From Acinetobacter sp. ANC 3832 (GTDB lineage Bacteria > Pseudomonadota > Gammaproteobacteria > Pseudomonadales > Moraxellaceae): a DNA stretch of 64,000 nt. The notes below the pieces were generated by a model. It searched no databases and was not told the origin of the DNA. It saw nothing but the letters and a program-made list of their open reading frames with translations. Location: assembly GCF_002135415.1 (NCBI RefSeq), contig NZ_NEGJ01000001.1, forward strand, positions 434,001 to 498,000, in the 5' to 3' direction. The position numbers and the translations under genes were made by a program. Of this stretch, positions 39,830 through 49,459 are shown piece after piece (the first letter of the stretch is position 1; every line of letters starts with the position of its first letter).

Positions 39830-40219
39830 TTATTTTTGGATCTGACGCTTTGGAATATACGGGCATTTTTTAAATTGAGCCGCTTGAGAAAGCGCATCTT
39901 GCTGACCATAGAGTCGAGATAATTCAGTATTTTTAGTATCTGAAGACTGTCCCATATTCACTGAAATAGATGGCCCAAAACCCCAACCGCCACGTCCCCA
40001 ACCACCGCCGAGTCCTAAACCAACACCCATACCAGTACGCTTCGCTGTTTGCACACCATTGTTAATGTACTGCTGAATACGATCAAACTCATTCGACAAT
40101 TGGGCACAATTCAATGCTTGATACTGTGTTGGTGACACATACATCGGTTTAACCGTTGTTGCACAAGCCGTCATCAACATTGTGCTTAAAGCCAAAAGGC
40201 TCAAATTAATGATTTTCAT
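39830..40219 (-). CDS. Gly-rich lipoprotein downstream of the ParA gene
   Basis: 129 residues. Lipobox MTAC, then Cys in NCAQLSNEFDRIQQY, a pair of residues often seen in small Acinetobacter lipoproteins. A central Gly/Trp-rich run (GMGVGLGLGGGWGRGGWG) probably forms a flexible or membrane-touching loop. It starts 14 bases after the ParA-like gene on the same strand, so the two are likely co-transcribed. Confidence 0.78.
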   Translation of the reverse strand: MKIINLSLLALSTMLMTACATTVKPMYVSPTQYQALNCAQLSNEFDRIQQYINNGVQTAKRTGMGVGLGLGGGWGRGGWGFGPSISVNMGQSSDTKNTELSRLYGQQDALSQAAQFKKCPYIPKRQIQK

Positions 40220-40233
40220 ATTAAAAACCTTGA

Positions 40234-41070
40234 TTATTTCTTTTCTATTTCATTGAACAATGATTGATAGGCTTGAGTCAATTTATGATCTGTAGCTAGA
40301 TGAATTAATGGCATATTTTTATGATGCGACTCTTTCATAAACACCGAAGGAGGCAACATATTTTCCAACACAGGCAAACCTTCGTCTTTCAGCTGTTGCA
40401 CCACTTCACGTGGTAATTTTGCCTGCGCTTGAAATTGATTCACCACAATGCCTTCAATCTCTAAACGATCATTATGATCATCCTGTGTTTCAATCACATT
40501 TTCAATTAAGGTTTGCAAAGCGCGCTTTGAAAATACATCACAATCAAAAGGAATCAGCACACGATCCGCTGTAATTAATGCCGATAAGGTAAAGAAATTA
40601 AATGCAGGGGGCGTATCAATATATATTCGATCATATTGATTCGACAAGGTTTGAATAGAATCACGTAATTTATAAATTTTATGTTTAGTGACTAAAGCAT
40701 GCTCTAAAGCACCCAAACTCGGGCTTGCGGGAAGAACATCTAAATCTTTAAAAGGTGAACGATGAATATATTGTTCAAATCCTTTATTTTTTGATTTCAA
40801 CAATGATCCAATCGCATTACCAATCAGACCTTTAGATTGGTTGTTTCCAAGTACATCGTCAAAAAAATTCTCAATATTTGGCTCTAATGCTGTTTTATCT
40901 GCTGAATAAGTGGCGTCATCACCCAATAAATACTGACTTGAATTGGCTTGAGGGTCTAAATCAATCACCAAAGTTTTAAAACCTTGATATGCACTAATTG
41001 CTGCCAAATTCACAGCAATGCTTGATTTCCCTACCCCACCTTTTTGATTAAATACAACCCGTGTAAGCAT
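40234..41070 (-). CDS. ParA/MinD-family ATPase without a ParB partner
   Basis: 278 residues. The deviant Walker A is KGGVGKSS at residues ~10-17, and Walker A' is LVIDLDPQANSSQYLL. Walker B is YIDTPPAFNFF. This is the type found in chromosomal orphan ParA proteins and plasmid partition systems. No ParB, centromere-like repeat or replication gene is in the window, and its neighbours are a lipoprotein and a SirB protein, so a role in plasmid partition is unlikely. It may position an envelope or polar protein. Confidence 0.88.
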   Translation of the reverse strand: MLTRVVFNQKGGVGKSSIAVNLAAISAYQGFKTLVIDLDPQANSSQYLLGDDATYSADKTALEPNIENFFDDVLGNNQSKGLIGNAIGSLLKSKNKGFEQYIHRSPFKDLDVLPASPSLGALEHALVTKHKIYKLRDSIQTLSNQYDRIYIDTPPAFNFFTLSALITADRVLIPFDCDVFSKRALQTLIENVIETQDDHNDRLEIEGIVVNQFQAQAKLPREVVQQLKDEGLPVLENMLPPSVFMKESHHKNMPLIHLATDHKLTQAYQSLFNEIEKK

Positions 41071-41155
41071 AATTCCCTCAATACATTGTACTTTTTTGCA
41101 TATTAAATTCAGTTTAACCTAGAGCACAGGTATGTTGGGAATTTATGTCTAACAA

Positions 41156-41548
41156 TTAGCCAAAAACTGGTTTAATCATGACGAGAGAAATAATCGCCAA
41201 AAATGCAACAGAACTAATCACCAATCCAGCACGGCGCTGTGGCAGAAGAATAGAATCATCTTTTTTATAGGTTTTAATTAATGATGAAAGCAACACGAGG
41301 AACAAGACAATTTTGGCATAAAACCATGACTGAACTTGAAAATCTTTCATCACCAATAAAATAATTCCAGTAATCGTCAATACGGTAAAGGAAAGATGTT
41401 GTAAGGCAACAAAAATGATTCGACCTTTGGGATTCGGTTGTTGATTCTGTGTACCAATAAACAATGTGCTTGCACATGCAATAAAAACAATCAATGCAAC
41501 TGCAACACTGCTCATATGTATAATTTTAATCAGTAAATGTGTATCCAT
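41156..41548 (-). CDS. SirB-family membrane protein
   Basis: 130 residues, four membrane helices. The pattern of the N-terminal IKIIHMSSVAVALIVFIA and Pro/Arg-containing loops matches the SirB2/YccA-like family, of unknown molecular function. It lies 12 bases downstream of bolA-like 41561 on the same strand. Confidence 0.75.
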   Translation of the reverse strand: MDTHLLIKIIHMSSVAVALIVFIACASTLFIGTQNQQPNPKGRIIFVALQHLSFTVLTITGIILLVMKDFQVQSWFYAKIVLFLVLLSSLIKTYKKDDSILLPQRRAGLVISSVAFLAIISLVMIKPVFG

Positions 41549-41560
41549 TATTTATGCCTA

Positions 41561-41869
41561 CTATGCTTTTGGTGCATGTGCACAGTCTGGACTATTCGGT
41601 GCTTGACCCTGCCATTCACTCGGTACATAAGCATGTATCGCTAATGCATGAATTTTTCCTGGGTTGAGCAATTCCGCTGCCACGGCGTAGACTTTTTGAT
41701 GGCGTTGCACTAAACGTAAACCTGTAAATTCTTCGCTCACAATAATCACTTTAAAATGTGATTCTTTACCGGGGAAATAACTACCATGCCCTGCCGATTC
41801 GTTAATCACTTCTAAATGTGTAGGTGCAAGTGTGTTTAATCTTTCAATGAGTTGTTGCTCTAAGCTCAT
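41561..41869 (-). CDS. BolA-family protein
   Basis: 102 residues from ATG 41869, chosen because AAGGA precedes it and the longer frame lacks similarity. It has the class II KH-like BolA fold: HLEVINESAGHGSYFPGKESHFKVIIVS, with the conserved His of HG and the FxGxxxxxRxxxV segment (LRLVQRHQKVYAVAAELL). BolA proteins pair with monothiol glutaredoxins to bind [2Fe-2S] clusters and regulate morphology. The C-terminal tail is short and Cys-containing (PDCAHAPKA). Confidence 0.92.
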   Translation of the reverse strand: MSLEQQLIERLNTLAPTHLEVINESAGHGSYFPGKESHFKVIIVSEEFTGLRLVQRHQKVYAVAAELLNPGKIHALAIHAYVPSEWQGQAPNSPDCAHAPKA

Positions 41870-42073
41870 GTCTAGTCCTTCGATAAATAACCAATAGCAT
41901 TTGAGTATAACGTCTATCAGCCCATGACTGTATGGAAAACATGAAACTGCTTCACTACGATGATTTTTCAATCAAAAATCTTCAAGAAACCGAAAAAACT
42001 AAGCTAAATTTAAATAAAATGCTGAAAACTGACTTTATTTTATTCAATTAGCACTTTGCTTCGTAAAAAAATG

Positions 42074-42103
42074 TTGACCCTATTTTTACATCCTGTATTA
42101 TAC
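42074..42103 (+). promoter_or_regulatory. Promoter of the tRNA-Gly genes
   Basis: A near-consensus -35 (TTGACC, 42074-42079) and a -10 region TATTATAC at 42096-42103, separated by 16-18 bases, lie just upstream of the first tRNA. The start would be about 42110. Confidence 0.75.
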
Positions 42104-42110
42104 ACGGCAT

Positions 42111-42186
42111 GCGGGAATAGCTCAGTTGGTAGAGCATAACCTTGCCAAGGTTGGGGTCGAGAGTTCGAGTCTCTTTTCCCGCTCCA
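42111..42186 (+). tRNA. tRNA-Gly(GCC), copy 1
   Basis: 76 bases with an encoded CCA. The acceptor arm GCGGGAA pairs with TTCCCGC and the discriminator is T. The anticodon loop TTGCCAA places GCC at 42144-42146, so it reads GGC and GGU. D-loop AGTTGGTA and TPsiC arm GAGTTCGAGTCTC are canonical. Confidence 0.97.
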
Positions 42187-42225
42187 AATTTTTTAGTGTA
42201 AGTTTTCTATAAAACTGCTCATTTA

Positions 42226-42301
42226 GCGGGAATAGCTCAGTTGGTAGAGCATAACCTTGCCAAGGTTGGGGTCGAGAGTTCGAGTCTCTTTTCCCGCTCC
42301 A
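42226..42301 (+). tRNA. tRNA-Gly(GCC), copy 2
   Basis: Identical in all 76 bases to the first copy, 39 bases downstream. The anticodon GCC is at 42259-42261. It is followed by a strong terminator, so both are likely to come from one transcript. Confidence 0.97.
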
Positions 42302-42310
42302 GATTCAAAA

Positions 42311-42343
42311 AAAGCCCTAGTCAAAAGACTGGGGCTTTTTTTT
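42311..42343 (+). terminator. Terminator of the tRNA-Gly unit
   Basis: A 12-bp stem (42311-42322 with 42327-42338, one G-U) with an AAAA loop and a T-run. Downstream MFS gene is convergent, and the stem has T-rich sequence on both sides, so it may also stop that gene. Confidence 0.9.
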
Positions 42344-42359
42344 ATCATGACTATTTAAT

Positions 42360-43700
42360 TTATGAAACTTGATCTAAACGTGTTTTTTGAACATATTTCT
42401 GATCATATTGTTGTTTACCATCTCTTTGCATAAAGCACGTACAAAAAATTGCAACGACAGCCATACTCCCAATATAAATTGAAATGAGATAAGGGTTCCC
42501 GTGACCTATACTCAATAATTTGGTTGCAATAATTGGTGCTAAACCACCACCCAATATCCCTGCAAATTGTACTGAAATTGAAATTCCACTATAGCGAATT
42601 TCGGGTGGAAACTCTCGCGCAAAAAGCTGAGCTTGTGGTGCATACATAATCGGAAAAACAACTCCTATCGCAAGTACTATTGCGGTCCAAACCAATACAG
42701 GCTCTTTGGTGCTCAACATGCTAAAGAATGGATAACAATACAATGCAAGTACAATCAACCCAAACATAAACATATTTCGCTGTCCGACTTTATCTGACAA
42801 ATGACCACAGAGCGGTGTCATAAACATAATGACACCTGCCCCGCAAATGGTTGCAAATAAAATCTCTTGCCGTGGTAAACCTAATTGTGTCGTTGTATAT
42901 GCCAGTGCAAAAGTAGAAGCAATATAAAACCATGCATTTTCAGCAGCACGTGCCAAAATAATTAAAATCACTTGTTTTGGATGATTTTTAAAAACTTGTA
43001 ATGCAGGAATTTTTACTTCTTCAGCTTTAGCTTTTACTTTTTCAAAATCAGGTGACTCAGGTACTTTCACTCGAATATATATACCTACACCTAAAAGTAA
43101 AATACTCGCTAGAAACGGTAAGCGCCATCCCCAACTAAATAAAGCAGATTCAGGAAGTAACGAAACAGCGCCCAATGCAAGCGATGCGAGCAATAGACCT
43201 GCGCCCGTACTGGCTTGAGGTAAACTTCCCCAAAAACCCTTTTGTCCTTCGGGTGCATGTTCAACCGCCATCAAAACGGCTCCGCCCCATTCACCCCCCA
43301 TCGCCATGCCTTGCACAAAGCGTAAAATCACGAGGAAAACAGTAGCCCAATATCCAATGCTCTCAAAAGTAGGCAATAAGCCAATCAGAACGGTTGGGAT
43401 ACCCATTAACATCAGTGTTAATAGTAACATTGACTTACGCCCAATTTTGTCGCCAAAATGACCAAAAACAATGCCACCTAATGGGCGACCAATAAAGCCT
43501 ACGGTATATGTAGCAAAAGCAGCCAAAACACCCATTAAAGGATCTAAATTGGGAAAGAAAAGTTTATTAAAAATAAGTGCGGCAGCAGCACCGTAAATAA
43601 AAAAGTCATACCACTCAATAGTTGTTCCGACCATGCTAGAAATACCAGCAAGCCGATGTGAAGATTTTTTCGTCCCTATAGATGTTCCTTGTTGTTCCAT
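42360..43700 (-). CDS. MFS transporter, metabolite:H+ symporter (MHS) type
   Basis: 446 residues, about twelve membrane helices. The cytoplasmic signature GHFGDKIGRK between helices 2 and 3 and the second loop GHLSDKVGQRN are present. The N-terminal GTTIEWYDFFIYG motif identifies the MHS family (proline/betaine, shikimate, citrate type). It lies 119 bases downstream of the mms genes on the same strand, and its substrate could be a branched-chain acid such as isobutyrate or 3-hydroxyisobutyrate; this is inference from context. Confidence 0.88.
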   Translation of the reverse strand: MEQQGTSIGTKKSSHRLAGISSMVGTTIEWYDFFIYGAAAALIFNKLFFPNLDPLMGVLAAFATYTVGFIGRPLGGIVFGHFGDKIGRKSMLLLTLMLMGIPTVLIGLLPTFESIGYWATVFLVILRFVQGMAMGGEWGGAVLMAVEHAPEGQKGFWGSLPQASTGAGLLLASLALGAVSLLPESALFSWGWRLPFLASILLLGVGIYIRVKVPESPDFEKVKAKAEEVKIPALQVFKNHPKQVILIILARAAENAWFYIASTFALAYTTTQLGLPRQEILFATICGAGVIMFMTPLCGHLSDKVGQRNMFMFGLIVLALYCYPFFSMLSTKEPVLVWTAIVLAIGVVFPIMYAPQAQLFAREFPPEIRYSGISISVQFAGILGGGLAPIIATKLLSIGHGNPYLISIYIGSMAVVAIFCTCFMQRDGKQQYDQKYVQKTRLDQVS

Positions 43701-43819
43701 ATATTCACCTCTGATTCCTTGAGTACTTACATTTTAATATCCATTTATTACGATTATTCATGCCCAATTCAGTGCTAAAACATTCTCTCTAGATCAATGA
43801 TTTTTTAAAACTTTTAGAT

Positions 43820-44863
43820 TTATGCAAATGCTGTCAAATTCTCTAAAATTTGAACCAATTTAGGATTATGTGACTGCCATTTTGGTTGTTTGTCTTTATC
43901 AATAATTAAGGCACGTACACCTTCCATTAAATCACCATGATCAAACCAAATATTTTGTAGATCACGTTCAAGCTGCATACATTGCTCAAGCGATAAACCA
44001 CGCCCCACTTGCTGTAATTTCAGACTAGTTTGCTTTGCAACCAAAGAACGTTGTTGCAAAATTCCCAATATTTTTTGTGTCCATGCTTGATGCTCAGGAT
44101 TGTTTTCATTCGCTAAGCTTTGCTCAATTTCCTTAACCGTTTGATACGCAAAATGGGCATGAATCACTTCTGCCAATTTCATTAATTCACTTTCTTTCGG
44201 ATTTGTAATAAAACGAGCAATAGTTTGTTCTATCTGTTCTTTATTTAAATGAGGCAGTTTCGAAATTGCGGTTTGCAATTCTACTAAGCGCTCACTGGGT
44301 ACATGGTAATCAATCAAATCTAAATACAGAGCATCACTACTACTGATTTGCTCTCCACTCATTGCTAAATACACACCAATATCATCTAAACGAGAAAGGA
44401 AATGAGTCGCGCCAACATCAGGGAAAAAGCCAATCGCTGTTTCTGGCATGGCAAAACGTGATTTTTCACTGCTCACGATAATATGACAGGCTTGTGCTAA
44501 ACCGAATCCACCACCTAAAACATAGCCATCTAAAAATACCAAAATTGGTTTTTTAAATTGACGTATTGCTGTCAACATACTGTATTCAGCAGCAAAATAA
44601 TCCTGATAATCTGTATTCCCTGCTTGGTAAGAATCGTATAAATAACGAATATCACCGCCTGCGCAGAAAGCTTTTGGACTATTTGAATTGATTAATACTG
44701 CTTGAACATTGGCATCATCACGCCAAAGATCGAGTTGATTTCGAATACCATTAATCATACTTAGCGACAAAGCATTTAAATGAGTGGGCCGATCTAAAGT
44801 AATCATTCCCAAAGCACCTTGTGTGCTCACTGCTATATTATTTTCTATGTTCATACTGTTCAT
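43820..44863 (-). CDS. 3-hydroxyisobutyryl-CoA hydrolase
   Basis: 347 residues, long for the crotonase superfamily, as HIBYL-CoA hydrolases are. The oxyanion-hole GGGFGLAQACHI and the catalytic-Glu/Asp region AMPETAIGFFPDVGATHFLSRL match 3-hydroxyisobutyryl-CoA hydrolase rather than hydratase. It releases 3-hydroxyisobutyrate in valine breakdown. It starts six bases after the enoyl-CoA hydratase gene; GAGG precedes ATG 44863. Confidence 0.9.
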   Translation of the reverse strand: MNSMNIENNIAVSTQGALGMITLDRPTHLNALSLSMINGIRNQLDLWRDDANVQAVLINSNSPKAFCAGGDIRYLYDSYQAGNTDYQDYFAAEYSMLTAIRQFKKPILVFLDGYVLGGGFGLAQACHIIVSSEKSRFAMPETAIGFFPDVGATHFLSRLDDIGVYLAMSGEQISSSDALYLDLIDYHVPSERLVELQTAISKLPHLNKEQIEQTIARFITNPKESELMKLAEVIHAHFAYQTVKEIEQSLANENNPEHQAWTQKILGILQQRSLVAKQTSLKLQQVGRGLSLEQCMQLERDLQNIWFDHGDLMEGVRALIIDKDKQPKWQSHNPKLVQILENLTAFA

Positions 44864-44869
44864 TCAACC

Positions 44870-45643
44870 TCATTGATTGGTAAATTTGGCTGGACGTTTT
44901 TCTACAAATGCACGCATGCCTTCTTTCTGATCCAGTGTCGCAAAAATTGAATGGAAAGTACGGCGTTCAAAGCGTAAGCCTTCTGCAAGACTAACTTCAA
45001 AAGTACGATTGATGGATTCTTTAATCATCATTACAGCGGTTAATGAATTTTCTGCAATTTTTTCAGCCGCTTGTAAGGTTTGTTCTAATAATTCTTCTTT
45101 GCTAAAAACTCGTGCAACCAAGCCACTTTGTTCTGCTTCTTGCGCACCCATTTGACGAGCGGTTAAACACATTTCCATTGCTTTGGCTTTACCTACTGCC
45201 AGTGTTAAACGCTGTGTTCCACCAATGCCAGGAAGTACGCCCAAGGTCACTTCGGGCAACGCAAATTTGGCATTATCCGCACAATAAATAAAATCACACA
45301 TCAACGCCAACTCACAGCCTCCACCTAAAGCATAGCCACTCACTGCAGCAATTAAAGGCTTACGGCGTTGTGCAATTCGATCTGCAAGGCTAAAGAAATC
45401 ATCAAAATAAATATTAGGGAAACTTAATTCCGTCATTTCTTTAATATCAGCCCCAGCAGCAAAGGCTTTTTCTGAGCCCGTTAGTACAATACAGCCAATT
45501 TCAGGATCTTTTTCTAATTGATCAAGCACCTGATTCACTTCACTAATCAATTCTGTATTTAAAGCATTTAAAGCTTTTGGACGGTTTAAGGTAATAAGAC
45601 CTACACCATTTTTCTTTTCTAATAGAATCGTTTCCCAACTCAT
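44870..45643 (-). CDS. Enoyl-CoA hydratase (valine pathway)
   Basis: 257 residues from ATG 45643 (an ATG three bases earlier is also possible; AAGGA precedes). Crotonase fold with GGGCELALMCDF and the two catalytic Glu in this stretch and in LPEVTLGVLPGIGGTQRL. It hydrates methacrylyl-CoA to 3-hydroxyisobutyryl-CoA in the valine route, given its neighbours. Same strand as the acyl-CoA dehydrogenase upstream. Confidence 0.9.
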   Translation of the reverse strand: MSWETILLEKKNGVGLITLNRPKALNALNTELISEVNQVLDQLEKDPEIGCIVLTGSEKAFAAGADIKEMTELSFPNIYFDDFFSLADRIAQRRKPLIAAVSGYALGGGCELALMCDFIYCADNAKFALPEVTLGVLPGIGGTQRLTLAVGKAKAMEMCLTARQMGAQEAEQSGLVARVFSKEELLEQTLQAAEKIAENSLTAVMMIKESINRTFEVSLAEGLRFERRTFHSIFATLDQKEGMRAFVEKRPAKFTNQ

Positions 45644-45669
45644 CATCTTTTCCTTATTTACCTTCATTT

Positions 45670-46797
45670 TTATAAACTACGTGCTATCACTAAACGCTGA
45701 ATATCACTGGTACCTTCATAAATTTGGCAGATTCGAGCATCACGATAAATGCGCTCGATAGGGAAATCTTTTAAATAACCATAACCACCAAAAATCTGTA
45801 AGGCTTTAGAACAAACTCGTTCTGTCATTTCTGAAGCAAATAATTTCGCCATAGAAGCTTCATTGAGACACGGCTGCCCTGCTTCTTTTAAGCGTGCAGC
45901 GTAATGCATCAATTGTCTTGCCGCTTCAATTTCGGTCGCCATGCTTGCTAATCTAAATGCAATTGCTTGTTGTTCAAAAATAGGCTTACCGAAAGCGACT
46001 CGTTCTTTTGCATATCGTGTCGCTTCCTCTAAAGCAGCACGTGCTAAACCAACGGCTTGAGCTGCAATTCCAATACGCCCACCTTCTAAGTTAGACAAGG
46101 CAATTTTTAAGCCATCACCCTCTTTTCCTAACATGAGACTTTTGTGAATGCGGACATCTGTTAAGGCAATTTGACAGGTATCTGACGCATGTAGACCGAG
46201 TTTTTCTTCTACACGAATCACTTCATAACCTTGGGCTTCACGTGGAACCAAAAATGCACTGATTCCTTTTTTTCCTGCACTGGGATCAGTCACAGCAAAG
46301 ACAATAATCACACCTGCATTATCCCCAGAAGTAATGAATTGCTTTGCACCATTCAAAATATAATCATCACCGTCTTTTACAGCACGGGTTTTAATCGCAG
46401 CAGCATCTGAACCTGTATGCGGTTCAGTTAATGCGAAAGCTCCAATCATTTCACCTTTGGCTAAAGGCACTAAAAAGCGTTGTTTTTGTTCATTATTCCC
46501 AAATTTTAAGATTGGGACACAACCTACAGAATTATGCACACTCATAATGGTTGAAGTCGCACCATCAGCAGCAGCGACTTCTTCAAGTGCCAGAACATAC
46601 GCCAAATTTCCAGTACCTGAACCACCCCATTCTTCTGGAACAAGCATTCCCATGAAACCTAGCTGTCCCATTTGCTGTAAAGCTTGTGCAGGAAAGATAC
46701 ATTTATGATCCCATTCACTGGCATAGGGTTTAATTTGTTCTTGCGCAAAGCTTTGCGCCATATCACGAATTAAGACTTGTTCTTCTGTAAATTGCAT
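45670..46797 (-). CDS. Acyl-CoA dehydrogenase (isobutyryl-CoA dehydrogenase candidate)
   Basis: 375 residues. FAD-binding acyl-CoA dehydrogenase with the phosphate-binding [12 protein letters not shown] and the catalytic Glu361 in [12 protein letters not shown], which places it with short/branched-chain enzymes. It introduces the 2,3 double bond in isobutyryl-CoA. It sits in the operon between the acyl-CoA synthetase and the enoyl-CoA hydratase with gaps of about 21-27 bases. Confidence 0.92.
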   Translation of the reverse strand: MQFTEEQVLIRDMAQSFAQEQIKPYASEWDHKCIFPAQALQQMGQLGFMGMLVPEEWGGSGTGNLAYVLALEEVAAADGATSTIMSVHNSVGCVPILKFGNNEQKQRFLVPLAKGEMIGAFALTEPHTGSDAAAIKTRAVKDGDDYILNGAKQFITSGDNAGVIIVFAVTDPSAGKKGISAFLVPREAQGYEVIRVEEKLGLHASDTCQIALTDVRIHKSLMLGKEGDGLKIALSNLEGGRIGIAAQAVGLARAALEEATRYAKERVAFGKPIFEQQAIAFRLASMATEIEAARQLMHYAARLKEAGQPCLNEASMAKLFASEMTERVCSKALQIFGGYGYLKDFPIERIYRDARICQIYEGTSDIQRLVIARSL

Positions 46798-46818
46798 CGT
46801 TCAATCCCTGTCTATATA

Positions 46819-48471
46819 TTAGTTCGCACTTGTAGCTTGTTGCTTCGTGATCTCCTGATTACGAAGTAAAAAACGTTGAATTTTGCCACTCGGTGTTTTT
46901 GGTAATTCAGCGACAAATTCAACTTGTCTTGGATAAGCATGTGCTGAAAGACGTTTTTTCACAAACTGGCTTAATTCCTCTGCAAGGCTTTCTGATGGTT
47001 CAGCATCTTCGGTCAAAATCACAAAAGCTTTCACAATTTCAGTTCGTTCTGCATCTGGCACACCGACAACAGCCGCTTCAACCACAGCATCATGCTCTAA
47101 CAAAGCACTTTCCACATCAAAAGGTCCAATACGATAACCCGATGTCGTGATCACATCATCACTTCGCCCCACAAAACTCATACTGCCATCTGCATGAATT
47201 TCTGCGGTATCACCCGTTAAATAATAATGCCCAATAAAAGGTGATTTACGGCTTTCTTTATAACCTGAGAACCACATCATCGGTGACTGACTGACGTCGA
47301 CTGCAAGAATTCCCGGTGTATCGGCAGGCATTTCTTCACCTTGTTCATTGACAACTGCAATGCGATAACCTGGACTTGGAAAACCTGCAGCCCCTGCACG
47401 AATTGAATGTTCTAAACCATGATGATTACACACCACCATCCCCACTTCTGTTTGCCCATAGTGGTCATAAATGGGTGCATCTAAAACTTGTTTAAACCAA
47501 CGAATCACTTCTGGATTTAAAGGCTCTCCTGCACTACTAACTCTATCAAATTGTCCACGTAATTGAGCCATTTGAGTCGGATCAGCCGCCATCATCATCC
47601 GATATGCTGTTGGTGCACCGGCTAAATTGGTAATTTGATATTCTTTTACGATTTGACACAGGCTTTCAATACTAAAACCACCTTCATAGAATAAAGTTGA
47701 ATGTCCGATGAGCAGAGGTCCTGTAATGCCATAATACAAACCATACGCCCAACCTGGGTCTGCGATATTCCAAAATGCTTCATCGCCTTTTAAACCAATC
47801 GCATCTTGCATATAGCGCCCATAAGCAACCAATGCTTTGAGGGGTACTTCCAACGGCTTCGCCAAACCTGTCGTACCTGAGGTAAACATTAGCAAGAAAG
47901 GATCATTCATATTCAGCATGACCAAATCACATTCTGAAGACTGCTGATTCAATTCTTGCCAAAAGTTAAAATCTTCAGGATTTAATGCAGTGCCTTGTTG
48001 ATCTACCACTGTGACAATTGCAGGACATTCTTGTACATCATCTAATTTTTCACGATTACCGACATCCGTGACCACCAATTTACTTTTTGCCACTTGCACA
48101 CGATGCTCAATGGCTTTTGAACCAAAGGCGGTAAACAAAGGTTGATACACTGCGCCAATTCGCCATGTCGCTAAGATGGTAATAATCAATTCGGGTGTCC
48201 GCGGCAATAATCCAGAAACACGATCACCTTTTTCCACACCTTGCGACTTTAAAAAATTGGCAAATTGACTTGACCATTTTTTTAACTGGCTAAAAGTATA
48301 TTGTTCTTTACGTCCATCCTTCGCTCGCCAATATAAAGCGACTTTGTCTGAGTCAGCATGACGATCACAACATTCATAACACGCATTCAGCGAATCTAAA
48401 GAACCTGATAACAATTCACTTGCAGCCTTTTGTAAGTCAAATGCTTGTGCTGCTTCTTGATAATTCAACAT
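46819..48471 (-). CDS. Acyl-CoA synthetase (AMP-forming)
   Basis: 550 residues. ANL-superfamily adenylating enzyme: the phosphate loop is MFTSGTTGLAKP, the hinge region contains YLTGDTAEIHADGSMSFVGRSDD, and the C-terminal catalytic Lys is in PSGKIQR. It resembles acetyl/propionyl-type synthetases with a small acyl pocket. In this operon it probably activates isobutyrate or another branched short-chain acid, feeding the dehydrogenase. Confidence 0.9.
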   Translation of the reverse strand: MLNYQEAAQAFDLQKAASELLSGSLDSLNACYECCDRHADSDKVALYWRAKDGRKEQYTFSQLKKWSSQFANFLKSQGVEKGDRVSGLLPRTPELIITILATWRIGAVYQPLFTAFGSKAIEHRVQVAKSKLVVTDVGNREKLDDVQECPAIVTVVDQQGTALNPEDFNFWQELNQQSSECDLVMLNMNDPFLLMFTSGTTGLAKPLEVPLKALVAYGRYMQDAIGLKGDEAFWNIADPGWAYGLYYGITGPLLIGHSTLFYEGGFSIESLCQIVKEYQITNLAGAPTAYRMMMAADPTQMAQLRGQFDRVSSAGEPLNPEVIRWFKQVLDAPIYDHYGQTEVGMVVCNHHGLEHSIRAGAAGFPSPGYRIAVVNEQGEEMPADTPGILAVDVSQSPMMWFSGYKESRKSPFIGHYYLTGDTAEIHADGSMSFVGRSDDVITTSGYRIGPFDVESALLEHDAVVEAAVVGVPDAERTEIVKAFVILTEDAEPSESLAEELSQFVKKRLSAHAYPRQVEFVAELPKTPSGKIQRFLLRNQEITKQQATSAN

Positions 48472-48557
48472 TTTTCTAACCTCAGTCTAAATTTTTTCTT
48501 ATTCACGACAAGGACATTATTTTGAGCAATTCTGCCGCAATCCGTTTGCTATCACTT

Positions 48558-49448
48558 TTATTGCTGATGGGGTAAATACTGTTGGATAATACTGGAAAAA
48601 TCTAAGCTTGCATTTCCTTGTAAGCAAAGCTGTTGATAGAGTTGTTGCACTAATCCACCCAATAAAATCGGTTGCTTCACTTGCCCTGCTGCTTCAATCG
48701 CAAGACCTAAATCTTTCAACATCAGTTGTGTGGCAAAGCCATCTTGATAACCTCGGGATGCAGGTGCATTGGCACAAATATCTGGCCACGGGTTACAAAC
48801 TTCCGAACTCCAGCAACGGCCACTTGAACTATTAATCACCCCTGCCAATGCTTGCGGATCAATCCCGAGTTTTACACCGAGCGCCATTCCTTCTGCTACA
48901 GCGGTCATTGAAATGCCTAAGATCAAATTGTTGCAAATTTTTGCCACTTGACCTGTACCGACATCACCACAATACACAATATTTTTACCCATAAAACCAA
49001 GCACTGTTCCAACGGCTTTAAAGGTTTGCTCATCTGCTCCGACCATAAAGGTAAGCGTTCCTGCTTGAGCACCAATCGTGCCACCTGAAACAGGTGCATC
49101 ACAAATACTGATCTTTTTTGTTTTACCTATTGCGGCAATATCTTTAATGGTTTGCGGATCAATGGTACTGCTATCAATACATAAACTGCCTGCTTTTAAT
49201 ACAGCAAGCACACCCTCCTCACCTAAATAAACATCACGAACATGTTTAGCCGCAGGTAACATGGTAATCACTAAATCGGCTTCTTTTGCTGCGGCTTGCG
49301 GACTGCTACAAACTACACCACCACTTTCAGCAAAATGTTGTAATGCTTTTTCATTCAAGTCGTAACCAAAGACTTCTTGCCTTGCTTTCAACAGGTTCTG
49401 AGCCATTGATCCACCCATGTTTCCCAATCCAATAAAGGCAATCTTCAT
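48558..49448 (-). CDS. mmsB: 3-hydroxyisobutyrate dehydrogenase
   Basis: 296 residues from ATG 49448, seven bases after an AAGGAG site; ATG 49451 and GTG 49454 are also in frame. N-terminal NAD-binding GLGNMGGSMAQNL and the substrate/catalytic motifs DAPVSGGTIGAQAGTLTFMVGA and KICNNLILG fit beta-hydroxyacid dehydrogenases. It oxidises 3-hydroxyisobutyrate to methylmalonate semialdehyde, directly before the mmsA reaction; mmsA ends 11 bases upstream. Confidence 0.94.
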   Translation of the reverse strand: MKIAFIGLGNMGGSMAQNLLKARQEVFGYDLNEKALQHFAESGGVVCSSPQAAAKEADLVITMLPAAKHVRDVYLGEEGVLAVLKAGSLCIDSSTIDPQTIKDIAAIGKTKKISICDAPVSGGTIGAQAGTLTFMVGADEQTFKAVGTVLGFMGKNIVYCGDVGTGQVAKICNNLILGISMTAVAEGMALGVKLGIDPQALAGVINSSSGRCWSSEVCNPWPDICANAPASRGYQDGFATQLMLKDLGLAIEAAGQVKQPILLGGLVQQLYQQLCLQGNASLDFSSIIQQYLPHQQ

Positions 49449-49459
49449 CATCACTCTCC

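Noticed and set aside
42111..42301. tRNA-Gly pair as the edge of an integrated island
   Set aside because: No integrase, no partial tRNA copy and no direct repeat at a distance were found in the window.
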